Part shown: one piece after another, positions 11,444 through 23,520 of the stretch
Position numbering within the stretch: the stretch's first letter is position 1
Layout of the letters: each line of letters begins with the position of its first letter
NCBI GenBank assembly: GCA_006538405.1
Contig: BJKQ01000003.1
Location: 868,001 to 932,000 of the forward strand
Direction of reading: 5' to 3'
Origin: Hansfordia pulvinata
Lineage: Eukaryota > Ascomycota > Sordariomycetes > Xylariales
DNA length: 64,000 nucleotides
Position numbers and translations under genes: made by a program
Notes under the pieces: generated by a model
Told to the model about the DNA's origin: nothing
The model's database searches: none
The model's input: only the letters and a program-made list of their open reading frames with translations

Positions 11444-12017
11444 GCTACAGAATGTGACCAAAGACAATTATAGACTGACGGTACGGATGCGCAGTAGGAC
11501 GCATAAGATGTGAGGCGAGATGGCTCGAGTGAGAATATTGAGGTGGATTCGTAATAGGCATTACTCGTAGGTACATGTAGTATCTACTTGTAAAGGTGAT
11601 GACAGTGGCTGGATGTAATGAACAACCTCCAATTGGTAGGTACTTTGAAGGTATCGGTACGCGACTCGGAAAAGCGGGTCTTTGTGCCCCTAGTCACCTT
11701 CCGTTCGCCTTTGTCGTTGCTTTTTCTTCTTCTGGATTTTTGCCCATGCAGGGACCAACGCGGGCCCGATCTGTGTCACCACAGTCGACGGGCCTCAGCC
11801 GCGTAACACACGCGGGCATACAACCTCATGCACCAACGCCACTGAACATGCCCTGAAGACCAGAGCATCATCCCTGCAGCCTGCGCGTCTGTCGATCTAC
11901 CGGGCTCAAAGAAAACGAGAGGTGGAGGGGAAAAGAAGGACAATCTCACCGAACTCGCCCCTCCTGGCCCCCTTCGCGCGCCTCCTCCCCGCGGGCCGGT
12001 GCTCTCTCGGCTGACTG

Positions 12018-12052
<35 letters not shown>
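11444..12052. other. Upstream region of the NTH1-like gene with CCG microsatellite leader
   Basis: No gene supported. A (CCG)n tract at about 12020-12052 runs directly up to the ATG at 12053. It would be read as polyalanine in the same frame if translation began upstream at a non-AUG codon, but it is more simply 5' untranslated. Confidence 0.5.
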
Positions 12053-12053
<1 letters not shown>

Positions 12054-13701
12054 TGTCCCCGCCGACTCTCCCCCTGCCCCGCCGGATAACCAGGTCCTCG
12101 CTTGCCCGCTTCGCGCACGGCGGCGCCACTCAGAGGCGGCAGCAGCAGCAGCAGCATCCCGACAACGACGATGACCTGGTCCTGGGCAGCGACATCGAGG
12201 ACGCCGTGACGAGGAGTGCTGCAGCCGCCGCCGCCATCATCACCACCGCGAAGCGAAGACGAACAGCGGCGGCGGCGGCGGCGACGAAGCAGCCAGCCGC
12301 AGCCGTCAAAGCCGAAGCCGCATCCCCCCGCGCCGGCGGCGGCGTGTCGCGTTGAAGGAGGACGAGGACGGGGAGGAAGATAATGACGACTCAGAGCCGG
12401 AGTTCAAGGTAGAGGAGGATGGAGACGACTACCAGGACGAGGACGAGAAGCCGCCGACGCGGAGGCAGCGCAAGCCACCTCCCACCAAGACCAGCGCGGC
12501 CACACCAACAAAGACAAAGACGAGGACTGCGGGGACCAAGAGCAGGAGCAAGACAGCCGCGGCCGCCCCCCCAGAAGCGGCGGGCCCTCCCCCGGGCTGG
12601 GAGGCCGTGTACTCGCTGGTGCGGGAGATGCGGACGGCGCCGGCGGGTGCCGCGGCCAATGCGCCCGTCGACACGATGGGCTGCGAGCGGCTCGCCGAGC
12701 CCGGCGCCAGCCCGCGCGACCGCCGCCTGCAGACGCTGGTCTCGCTGATGCTGTCGTCGCAGACGCGCGACGCCACCAACGCCGCCGCCGTGCGCCGCCT
12801 GCAGACCGAGCTGGTCCCTGCCGCTGCTGCTGCTGCTGCTGCTGCTGCTGCCGGAGAAGAAGAAGAAGCAGGAAACGGAAAACCCTCCCCGGAGCGCCGC
12901 AAGCCAGGCCTCAACCTGGAGAACCTCCTGGCCGCCGACCCGGCGCACCTCGACTCGCTGATCCGCCAGGTCGGCTTCCACAACACCAAGACGCGCAACC
13001 TGCAGCTCGCCGCCGCCCTGCTGCGCGACCGCTTCGGCGGCGACATCCCCTCCACCGCCGCCGGCCTGACCTCCCTGCCCGGCGTGGGCCCGAAGATGGC
13101 GCACCTCTGCATGTCGGCGGCCTGGGGGGTGACGGAGGGCATCGGCGTCGACGTGCACGTGCACCGCATCACCAACCTCTGGGGCTGGCACGCCACCCGC
13201 GGCCCCGAGGAGACCCGCAGGTCCCTCGAGGCCTGGCTGCCCCGCGACCGCTGGCACGAGATCAACACCCTCCTGGTCGGCCTCGGCCAGACCGTCTGCC
13301 TACCCGTCGGCCGCCGCTGCGGCGACTGCGACCTCGGGCTGGCGGGCCTGTGCCGCGCCGCCGACCGGGGCAAGGTCGCCGAGGGCCGGAGGAAGAGAAG
13401 GGCGGCGCAGCAGGCCAAGAAAGAAGATGCTGATGATGGCGATGATGATGATGATGGAAAAGAGATGATGCCCCTTGTAGACCGTCACGAGCACGACGAG
13501 GGCGCGGGTCATGCCGGCACCAAGGTCGAGGCAGGGATCAAGGTCGAGGCAGAGGCAGAGGTCAAGATCGAGGACGGCGAGCATGACGCGGCCGTCGTCG
13601 CAAGCATCGCCGAGACAATCGTCAAGGCCGAGGAGCCGGCCGATGGCGTCGTGGCCCGAGGTACGAAGCGCAGGCGGCCCGCCAGGGGTGTTTACTCGTA
13701 A
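12053..13701 (+). CDS. NTH1: Endonuclease III homologue (bifunctional DNA glycosylase/AP lyase), one-base frame break
   Basis: Removes oxidised pyrimidines and cleaves the AP site in base excision repair in nucleus or mitochondria. The HhH-GPD domain shows [19 protein letters not shown], the hairpin [11 protein letters not shown] with catalytic Lys348, and [13 protein letters not shown] with Asp367 (19 residues after the Lys, as in eukaryotic NTH1), then an iron-sulphur loop [19 protein letters not shown] (spacing C-x6-C-x2-C-x7-C; the bacterial spacing ends in x5). The N-terminal 170 residues are basic/acidic low complexity with KRRRT, a likely nuclear signal. A polyalanine/Glu insert coded by GCT repeats (12823-12849) interrupts the HhH domain. 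The C-terminus is acidic with repeated KVEA/KIE units. A frame break at the C6 run 12324-12329 stops the N-terminal frame at 12355; one extra C gives 549 residues with [13 protein letters not shown] running through. Confidence 0.88.
12823..12849 (+). repeat. GCT trinucleotide run coding polyalanine
   Basis: About nine GCT/GCC codons in the NTH1-like gene give a run of alanines followed by GEEEEAGNG, an insert between two helices of the glycosylase domain. Such a run is prone to length change by slippage. Confidence 0.8.
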
Positions 13702-14603
13702 TACGGATTTCAGCGGTATTGCTCTTTTACTGAGTTGGCTCGTTTATTCTTAGGCCAAAGAGCGGGTCTATGATATTGGATGTAGCAAATTCGTAAAATT
13801 CTATAATTCCTCTACAGCGACCGTGTCGGAGATCATGGCGTAAAGGACTCGCTTTATGGGCTTAATTTTACTACAGGTCACTTTTCTCACATGGAATTGC
13901 AACGTAAGAGGCAGGATTAAATAACAGAGACATGATTGCCGTGATTTCGTCTATATACAAGATCCCCACGAGGGAGGGATCGGCCCAATTAGAAGCCCTT
14001 GAATCGGGTCTTATCGGACAGCTGGTGGAACTCCTGCTCAGGCCAAAAGCGGCAAAGATACAACTCATAGCTAAAAGCAAGCAGCGCTTCTCAGAAAGCG
14101 TAGTTGTAGAACCGGGACGCCGCGCAAAATTGCTCTTGGTAGAAAGCATCGATGGGTGGGATAGGAAGGGTAGTTGCACTGCCAATTCCAAGGTCGATTA
14201 TTGATGCTCTACAGCGAGCGGCGGGGGGTTGGTTGACCGATGGGATTGGCTGCAGCCGAAGGCGGATCGATCAAGTCGATTTACCGGGGGCTGCTGGGAG
14301 TGTGCGTAGATGCGTGCAAGTGCGACGCAAGAAGTGCGCCCCAGTGGGTACCGGGTTGATAGGATGAAATCGGGATGCAAAGGCTAGATCGCGAGCCGGG
14401 AGCGTCGGCTGGATGACGCGGATCCGGTGTCGAGTGGCGTGGTGCAGGACTCAAGGCTAGTCTCCTGCGGCCGAGACCGGCCAGCCTGCCCGCTACTCCG
14501 AACACGTCAGCGGCCGCTGGACTCCGGGCCCGAATCCAACCTCCGGTAGGTGGCAATATCGTATGCGTGCCTGGAGGGCAGTCGGGCCATGAGCGACTTT
14601 TGC
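13702..14603. other. Convergent intergenic region
   Basis: 3' flanks of the NTH1-like gene (plus) and the AN1 gene (minus). Short ORFs on both strands (13871-14191 minus, 13932-14204 plus) overlap each other and have no recognisable domain. Confidence 0.5.
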
Positions 14604-15047
14604 TTAGACGCCACGAATGACCTGGGTCCGTTCTGAGTTGAGTTGCGCGGCATTGCGTTCGTGCGATTCCTTCTTGCACTGCGTGTGGAATGCAAGGTTA
14701 GCCTCGACTCATTCATGTTGTACCATGTCCTGCACACGAGAGGGCTCGGTTCAGGCGGGCTGTGGTGGCTGCACGAGGTCCTCTTCCTTGATCAGGTCTC
14801 CAAGAACCTCGCCCAGGCCAACAAGCCACCAACCGATGCTGGCTGTGCCCTTCGGCTCTGTGCATGATTCGGGATTTGGGTTGACAGAGGCGCTGCTACT
14901 TACGTCTTCCAAGCCGGTGCACTTGTGGTCCTCCAGGAGGCGGTGCTTCGCACAGTAGTGTCCGTCACAAAATCCGCAGTCGCCGACGATGCGCTGGGCA
15001 GCGTCCTTGCACTCCTTGAAGGTGCAGCGGGGCTTTCTGGGAGGCAT
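14604..15047 (-). CDS. Small AN1-type zinc finger protein
   Basis: Exons 15047-14904 and 14678-14604 encode 72 residues. The AN1 finger is nearly the whole protein: Cys and His ligands are visible in MPPRKPRCTFKECKD, GDCGFCDGHYCAKHR and LEDHKCTGLED. Exon 2 adds CKKESHERNAAQLNSE and RTQVIRGV, which I recognise as the usual tail of these short fungal AN1 proteins. AN1 fingers bind ubiquitin-pathway or proteasome partners and are linked to stress responses; that role is family knowledge. The intron is set by GTAAGT at 14903 and CACGCAG ending at 14679; both exon joins fall between codons (GGLED|CKKES). If the intron were retained, the frame stays open for about 50 codons and gives an unrelated tail. 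Start chosen at 15047; an upstream in-frame ATG at 15161 would add a Ser/Pro-rich extension with no support. Confidence 0.9.
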
Positions 15048-18000
15048 ATTGGGTGGTGTGGATGTGTGTAGGGAATAGGCTCGGAAGGAGGCAGCTGGCT
15101 CGGCACGAGAAGCGGTCTGGTCAAACCGCGGTGTGTGGGGGGTGCTGATGATGGAGATCAAGTCGGAGGAGCGATCGGTGAGAGCCCAGCTACGCAGGTT
15201 TTAAATCGAGCAGTGTGGACAAGAGAGCGAGGAGACGACGCAGCGCAGGCGAGAGTATCCAGAAGTGAGGGAGAATGACGAAAGAACAAAGGCGCCTGGG
15301 TGAAACAGTCTTATAGTCAGCAACTGGGTGACCGAGCTTCTTCCTTTGCTGGGTGAGATGCAACAAAGACAAATGTAAACAAGCCCGTTGTTGCGGCAGG
15401 CAAGCAAGGGGGTGGTGCACGGAGGCGAGCCGGAGCAGACGCCTGGACCAGCGGGTGGGAAGGGGGACACGGGCCAAAAGCAAGAACGGCCGGGTGGAGG
15501 AGTCGGTGAGGTGGAAGACGTACCGAGCTATTGACGTATCCGTCAGGTCGACTCAGACCGCTTGCGGAGGTGAGGCGAGGCAGGGGAGCGGCGGATGTGG
15601 ATCGTGACGTCGCGAGGCTGGAGCGAGGTATCGTCCAGGATGATGAGACGGGGGTGACGGGAGGGCGCGGTGGTGGTGAGGCGGGACGGGTCCTTGCGGG
15701 AGTGGTGCAGGACGGTCGCAGAAGGGCAGCGTCGAAGGGAGAGGAGAGAAACGAGGTTGTTCGGGGGAGGAAGAGAGGAGGACGAGGACGGGGACGAGGG
15801 AAGCGAGGGTCGAGGATAAGAATACCTAATAAGGAGACAGCCCCATGTGAGTAATGCTCCAGTCGTAGGTCACAAGATGGCCCGAGTCGGTCTGGGAGTG
15901 TGAGGGCGGGATGGGACGGGCGAAGGAGCAGCATCGGGGGAGGATCCCTCCAAGGAAGAACGTGCTAGAAACGAAGCGGGCGAGCGCCGGGCTGCGCTGG
16001 CGCGGGCTGACCAGGCCCGGCCTGCCCTGATCCGACCTGCGCCGGCGGAGAGTCATCCATCCAATGCCTCGACTCTACCTAGTAGAAGTGAGGCGATTCG
16101 AGGGCCGGGCGGTGCTACTCGTGTCGAGCGTTGGCTGCCGTCCGGGGGGTGCAGCACGATTGGAGCTGGGGCCCGGCCAGGGAGGCGGGCCCGCTACGCT
16201 GGCGCCTGTACGGAGCGGGTAGGTACGAGTACTCGTTTGCGGTACTCGTACCTCGCCCGTCCTGCCGTCCATCCAGATGCATCCTCCGGGCTGCCACGCC
16301 CACGTGAGCCGCTGTCGGCTTGCGCGGGGTACATGGCGACATCAAGGCTTGTGATGGCGGCCAGAGGCAGCAGCCCTGGGGCACGAGTATGTGGTGCCTA
16401 CCACACGCTACATGTAGGTACATACATCTTCACTTGGACATGAGGTGCTCGTACCTAGGTACGCAGCCCGCAGAGTCAGCACCATCATCCATGTGTTGTC
16501 CACATGGATGTTGAAGTACTCGCACCCGGCCCGCCTACGTGGTCAGAGGTGCGACTGCGTACAGCCCACGTCCCTGCCTGACGAATGCGCAGTCCCACCC
16601 ATTCGGGGATGCCGCCAGGACGATCCCATCAGCTGGGGGCAGCCCAGCTAGGGGCTACCAGTTGGACGAGTGGCATCCATGCATGCGCAAGGTACGCGGA
16701 CGTGGGATCGTGGCCGTCCAACATGCCTGGGCCAAGCCACCCAGAGGTACTCGTACCTACCTACCAGATAGATGACACTGTTAGGTAGATAGATGACATG
16801 TCGACCATGTCAGACGGTGTCGTTGGTTCTCAAGCGAGGTGCGAGTGCATCTTGCAGCCGGCGAAAGATCAGGGCATCTCAATCATGGATGCCTTCGACC
16901 CCTGATCAGGGCCCGGGGACGACATAGATACGGTAGTACCTGTACGCGAGGCACGAGTACCCTCGCGTCCCAAACCGCCGCCATAGCCGCAGCGATGACG
17001 ACGTTGGTCTGCCTGGAGGGCGCCGGGCTCCGAAAGCGGCAAAGGCGACTGAGAGATGTGCTCTTACTCGGGCGGATCTGTGCGGCACTATGCGTACCTA
17101 GGTACCTTACGATTACTGGCAGCCTACATGTACCTACCACAGCACCTCTCTTACCCCAGGACTACACGAGTGGTTCTCCAGCTGTCGCTCTGGTGTACTT
17201 GATTCGTATGCGTCCCTATCGCGGGCATGATCACGGCTTGACGACACGCAGAGAGAATCAGGTACATGCGCATACATGCACGACACTGGAGCCCCTACTC
17301 GTACGCACGGCACTGGCAGCTTCCAGGGATCGAACCGCAACTGGGGCCAGGGTCCAGATGCACGCTCTGCGTAATTAGCGGGGCCAGTCTGGGGATGCCC
17401 ACGATACATCCATATGGGCATACGCACCCACTCACCCAAGCGCTTTCCGAGACTAAACCCCAACGCTTCGTCAACCCAGCTGCTCATGCTGAGTTGCCAC
17501 CCAGCCTGGCACTCGAGGACGTTGGATATTGGCTCCAGAACCACCGATTGATAGTCCGACTTGCTCTCCTCCGCAGTGTGATGTCGGTTGATGTCTGCAG
17601 GTGGGTGAAGGGTCTCAAACCTTCGCTGTAGGCCTGCTTACCACAACTACCACGTACTTGTGTCTACCTACCAGGTAGGTACCTGGGTAGACATGCAAGG
17701 AGTCAGGTCGACATCATTGCTGCATGATCAAGCGTTCAGGGTACATGGCGACCAAGTCAGTGGGCTCATCGCTGTACGTACTTCTGACATCGGCTGAGAC
17801 CCAGCTTTGGAATCGCACCTGGAGGCGCCAGCCGGTACCAGGCAACAAAGGTTTGAGTTGACCTTTGGCTGCGCCTTCCAAATCCAAATATCGGCAAGGG
17901 AAGCGTCAACCCTACTCGTCCATGTAAAGAGACGGCCCGGTACCACTGTGCGAGATGGATGGAACAGAACGTCGACCTGAAGTCTCTGTGACCTTGGATG

Positions 18001-20966
18001 GTGCATCCAAAATGCGAGTACGAGAGCCACATTTCTACAAGCCACTCCGAGGACGTTCCCGTAGTGCCGGGCACTCCGTCACCCATTGCAAATCGCGGCC
18101 ATCACCGACCATCTCGACCCAGACCGACCGACCGCGCCCAGACGACACGGACCACACATCACAGACCACCATGGATGGAACGCACACGACTCTCGAGGAA
18201 CACCACCTCCGCCCGGCTTCTGGCTTCTGGACCAACCGCTGGATCCGTCGGTCTATCCGCCCGCCTGCAAGCCTGCCCGCCGCCTCGCCGCCCGTGCCTG
18301 CGCCTGCGCCTGCACCTCCTTCACCTACTCGCACGCACGCCTTGCTCGTCCCGGACCCATCTTCGGAGGCGGGCGGCCCTCTGCACTCCGGGCGATTCGA
18401 CCACGGCCGCCCACGTTCGCTCGTTCGCGCCACGGCACCCAACGCCTGACCTGTCTCCTGCCAGCAACGCGGCTGTCGCGGTGGGTCGCCCCCGGCTCTT
18501 GGACCGGCCTGCATCAGCAATCATCCCCGTCCTGGATGGCTGGATCTCTGGGCCTACGAGTACTCGTACGGAGCCCTCCGGCCGCGCCGCCGCACACGAA
18601 CCATGTCGACGACACTAGCCCGCCATCAGCTGTCTTGCCTTGTCGCACTCGTCGCCCGCTCCGCCCCCCGCCGACGCACGCATGCCTCCTCCTCGTCAGA
18701 CAAGCACTATATGGCCCCCTTTCTGGCCTCCTGCGAGCATACATACGTACGAGGCTAGCTGCGCGAGATGCAGCGCACGCGGAAACCAGCGCCGGGCGCG
18801 ACCGACACCGGCAGGCCGATCGCTGCCCGCTTCGCCCGCTCTGCCCGCCCCTTATCGCCGTTGCTCGTCACATGCCCATGCGCATCCCCTGCACACACGA
18901 GGCGCCATGTTAGGCCTCAATGCAACAAGTCGAGGCCCCCAACGCCCTCCCCATCACAATCGTGCACCAATGTGGCCGGATCACGTCTGGTCTCATGACT
19001 CGCAAGAATGCCTGTGCTCGGCCACTAGATGGGACCGACCGCCTCGAGTTTCTCGAACCAGCTACTCCCTCCCTCCTGGTCCAGTCAGGCCAGCGGAAAG
19101 CGGCTGGACCAGCTGGACAGGTCAGCCGCCTCCGGAGCCCTCCAGCCTGCTTTCTGCACCCGGCCATGGCCCTTGTTAGCTCGCCTTTGGGGGTGAGGGA
19201 TGGGCGCCGGCCGCCGCTTTTTCGTACAAGTACTGGCGGTGCCCCTCCGCCAGCGACACATTGCACCTGGCTTTCTGGGCGTCGAGGCGCTGGCGGCGTT
19301 GCCGTGCCGCTAACCCCATTGACGCCCTGCTCAGCGAGTATTGGCTTGGCTACCCGGCCAGGGCGTGCCAGACATCTTGTTAGCGGCCCGTTTTGTGGAC
19401 CGCTTGAATGCGTGGCTCTAATGAATCCCGGCGATCTTCTTTCGCGCACGAATGACGCCAAACAGTCGAACCGCACAAGCGGCGGCCGGGCAATCGGGGG
19501 AGCAAGGACTCGCACTGCAAATACTTGCACAAGCAAGCAAGCAAGGCAAACAAGCAAGGCAAACACACCAGGGTGGTGATCACGTCCAAGTGCAACCAGG
19601 CTCAGGTCGACTTCCTCGGTGTTCCAAGCGCTACGAGCACTGCGACAACGGTTTCCACAACGCTGCGCTTACGAGTACACGGCTCAACGACCCTCCATTC
19701 GCAACCGTCTCGGTAACGCCTTGCGCCCATTCGCAGCTGTGCATTTGGTAGTGGGGCTTGACTCACAGCGGCTCCGACCGACAACGTGGGTGCCGGGCGA
19801 GTCAACCCCAGAACGGACAAATGCCTGGAGGTCACTCTTCCTCCCTTCGCTGGTGGCGATCGGGACAGACGATTGCCTCTACGAGGTAAAAGACGGGTCT
19901 TTCTTCGGTTATCTCATCAGCCCTCAGGCAGTCGCCGTGGGTAAGCAGGCGGCTCCCGGCGAAGGCAAACCGTCACAATGTTTGAGCTGGCTCACCTCGC
20001 ACCGAGGGAGCATATGCATCATGGTCAGCACAGATGGCATCGCAGGGATCAATCTATTTGCGTGTCAGCTTGTCGGGGCTACACAATGCTTAGCCCGAAG
20101 TGCGCATTACTGCAACTGAGACCTGAGTCGGCACGCGATAACAGCCGTCGTGCCTACAAGTACTTGCAGTAGGGGCCAGGCTCGGACATAAAAGAGACTG
20201 AGTTGTTAGCCACGGAGAACGCTTCGAGGCGGTGGCTCAACTTTGTGTGGAAAGTCAAAGAGGCGAATGACTAGAAATAGCCATCCAACTCCACTTGTCG
20301 CCAAGCCCTGGGCGAATACACAAGGCCGCTTTCTACCGTCTGACTTGGGATTTTCTCGGTCGTCAATTGACACGTACCAGGACTCGCTGTGGCCTCTTCG
20401 CTGATCAACGACAGCCGCAAACCCGTGCGATGCGATGGCGAATCAAAGTCAAGAGCCTGAGAAATGGGTATCGAGAATCGCCTGCTTCCCCACTGCCTCT
20501 CTTACGTGGGGTCGCAGTCTTCGGCGATGGTACAGAACGCCCCCGGGCTCCGTCCGACGATTTTTTTTTTTTTTCAACTGGCCTGCCTACTTCTGCTTTG
20601 CAGTGCTCTTCGGTTTTTTGGTTGGTCATGGACCGGGATGGCTTTGCCGGTGGCCGGCAGTTGCCCGAGCTCAGACGCCATTAAGCTCTCGCCTCTTAAT
20701 TCTATATTTATCCCTGTTGCCATGTGTGCTTTCTAGGTGAGCGTATTGCGGCTACAGTATGCGGGACCGATGTCAATATATACAATAGAGACTGCCAGGA
20801 ATCACTCGCGGGCTGTTTGTGTAGACAGAGAGCTCGCACAACAACCCCGAGATACACGATATACTAGTTTTAGCCAGGCTCTCGATGGGTTTGTAATCCA
20901 AGCAACGACAACAACGACAGATATACCGGACTCTAAGCAAATCTTGAGGCCCATCGATCGCACATC
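15048..20966. other. Gene-poor region, 5.9 kb, with palindromic octamers
   Basis: No supported gene. Several ORFs exceed 150 codons (15317-15934 minus; 18086-18913 plus; 18910-19566 minus; 18920-19579 plus), but they overlap one another on opposite strands or in other frames, are rich in Pro/Arg/Ser/His, and show no domain. TACGAGTA/TACTCGTA motifs are frequent (16224-16252, 16745, 17297, 18555-18568), as are TAGGTACCTA-type repeats (16450, 17665-17690). A T14 run lies at 20561-20574. Confidence 0.5.
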
Positions 20967-22997
20967 ATGGAGCTTGCGGCTCTGCCAGTCGAAGTGATCC
21001 AGCTCATCGCCGGATATCTTTTGGTCTCGCCGGATATCCTGTCTCTGGCTAGAACGTGCCGTTCATTGTACAATGCCTGTCACAACGCGGCAGTTTTCCA
21101 GCAGTCTTTCGAACTATACGTAAGCAATTGGGCCCTTCCTCATCGATCATCGTTCTGCTATGGGTTACTGACAACTCTCCAGCTACCACAAGTCTCCTCT
21201 CGCGACATAAGAAACAAGGCTACGCTCATCCGTTTGGTGCGAGGCCAGGTCGAAAGGCAATCATTTCTCCAGAAAGAGGACCCGAAGACCCTCTGGTTCC
21301 TCCTGGCGGCGGGCGCCGTCCAGATCCCCGGTGTCACGCATCGCCTGACTCGCGTAGCAGCGGCTACGAGCGTACTGGCCGCGAGGAGGCAACGCGTTGG
21401 GCCGGAGCTGCAGAAGAGGCTACGCTCCGCCGTGATCCTCCTGTCGACCCTGTCTGTGTGGAGATGTGAGTTTTGATTGTCCTTCCGTGCTTGTACTCTT
21501 GCCTCTATATTGTCGCAGAAACGACGAGACTAACAACCAATCTCCCCCTCAAAAGTCGACGCGGCATCGGGCCCCGTGGTCGTTGACGCCTTCGACACCC
21601 TATGCCCGGTTCTGCTGGCCCCCAGCCAGTCCCCTTGCGCGGGATCGGAGAGCGAGGAGCGCTACCGCATCGACAAGCTTCTGGGCCTCGAGTCAGCGGT
21701 GCATTTCGCCTTCAGCTTCGCCCTGGGAAACCTGCGGAGCGCACACGACGGCCACCACGGCCATCGAAGCCGCAGGTCCACCGCGGAGACCTCAATCGCC
21801 ACGGCCATCTCAGACAAGGCACATGAGCAGCCAGCTACCAGGAGCAGAGCCCTGGCCACCGAGAGCCTGGCCCGCTTTGCCCGATCTGTGTACGAGGGCA
21901 TCGGCATCGGCGGTAGCGACGGCTACCACGACGGCTTCGGCGCCTACCCGCAAGGCGCCCAGACGCAGGCGCTCCTCCTCATCGTTCTCATATCGCGCAT
22001 CATCCGGCACGACGCCTGTCATCGTGAAGGAGGCCAGGGCGAGGGGGACGGAGAGCAAGGACTAGAGCAAGAGGGAGAAGCATCAGGTGAAAGGCCGGAA
22101 GGCAGCGAGGGAGAACCCGGTCGACGGCCCCCCCTGCGGCTCCGACTGCCACACATGGACCGCCTCGCGCTTCTCGAAGGCACCGGCAGCCCGACGAGCC
22201 GATTCGACGCGAACGCGGCGTCGTCGCCGCCGAGTTCCGGCACGGGAAGAGTCACCACCGCCACCACCTCCACCACGACAGCGACCCACAGCGTCTGCCC
22301 GCTGTACTGCCACGCGGACCAGGTCTCCCCCAGCGCATTCCGGCGGGGCGCGGGGCTTCGGCGGGCGGCTGCGCTGCGCGGACCCGTGTCCGACACGTGG
22401 TCCGACTGGTACGTGGAACGGGCGCTGGCCGTGGCGGACGGCATATGTGGTCGCCAGCAGCCGCTGCAACATTATTATGACCAGAGCGAAGGGGAGCAAG
22501 GCGAAGAGACAGAAGAAGAAGAAGAAGAAGAAGAGCAGGGGGGGGAGTGGTACGGGTTCTACACGCACGGGCTGGACTTGAGCAAGCGGCTCGACGCGCC
22601 GATGGAGGGGATCCGGTTCCGCAAGGCGGCTGCTGCGTCCACGGCCCCGTCCTCGTCCTCGGCCGCGCATGCCGACACCCCCGAGTCTGGCGGTGGACTC
22701 GGCGCAAAGACCACCGCCACCACCAGCAGAAGCCCCAGCAGCAGCAGCAGTAGAAGGGCGAGCAGGCAGGCGGTGGAGGCCACGGGCTGCCGGGACGGCT
22801 TCTCGACGTTTGCGCTGCGCGGGCACGTCGGCGCGGACCTGGCCGTCTCGCTGCGCAAGCAGCACGCCACGCACGCCTTCGCCTACGACGGCACCGTCAC
22901 CCCGCTCGGCGTCTGCGGCACCTACCGCCTGCTCGGCGGCTCTCAGGTGCTCGGCTACTTCTGGATCTGGCCCCGGGCGTGGATGGCTGCTGCGTAA
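20967..22997 (+). CDS. F-box domain protein
   Basis: Three exons, 20967-21119, 21183-21465 and 21556-22997, give 625 residues. The first 45 residues are a classic F-box (MELAALPVEVIQLIAGYLL, then LARTCRSLYNACHN), which recruits Skp1 in SCF ubiquitin ligases. The C-terminal part has WYGFYTHGLDLSKRLDAPM, a FALRGHVGADLAVSLRK segment, FAYDGTVTPLGVCGTYRL and a terminal LGYFWIWPRAW; this Trp-rich module is common at the C-terminus of fungal F-box proteins, presumably for substrate recognition. Between them lie Gly/Glu/Ser-rich linkers including eight consecutive Glu. Intron 1 (63 nt, branch TACTGAC) is a multiple of three without a stop; intron 2 has donor GTGAGT at 21466 and acceptor AAAAG at 21555. 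The substrate is unknown. Confidence 0.82.
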
Positions 22998-23520
22998 TGA
23001 AGACGGGGGAGAATGGGGAAGGACTGTCAGGCACCAAGGAGGCTATAATGAGCCACCGAAGGAGGTGGCCCCGAAACGAACCAGTCGCAAGAAAGCTAAT
23101 GACCTGAAAAGACACCCGATCCGATTACTCTCGTGTTGGGCGGCCGGCTACGATGTGGTATGGCCAGACTCAAAGGTGCTTGAAGTCACTCCTGAAAATG
23201 CATTTCACGATTTAAGAACGATATAACGAGAGACGGAAAATAGACTAGATGGAACGGTGCTTCTACACGAGTATACCCAAGATCGATGTTACAATGAATT
23301 TCATATAGCATATAGACTAAACGCTCTCGGCATCGGATCCCGCAAAGTGAATAACTACCCGCAATTATTGCAGAACATCCAGGCTGCCTCCATACACATC
23401 CCGGGCGAACCACTCGTTCATATACAGTAAGCTGATCAGCATCAGCGCCCGGCATGGTAGGATATCTGACTGGTGAAGCACCTGGAGGTCCAGAGTACCA
23501 ACCGACGAGCCATTGTTGTG
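22998..23520. other. Convergent intergenic region
   Basis: 3' flanks of the F-box gene and of the carboxyltransferase gene. AT-richer than its surroundings; nothing else recognised. Confidence 0.5.

Noticed and set aside
17325..17345. tRNA-like GATCGAACC segment
   Set aside because: No matching acceptor stem, anticodon arm or promoter box could be placed around it; no convincing tRNA was found elsewhere.
18086..19579. Overlapping ORFs of 160-275 codons on both strands
   Set aside because: They compete for the same DNA in several frames, are Pro/Arg/Ser/His-rich, and show no domain or splice pattern.
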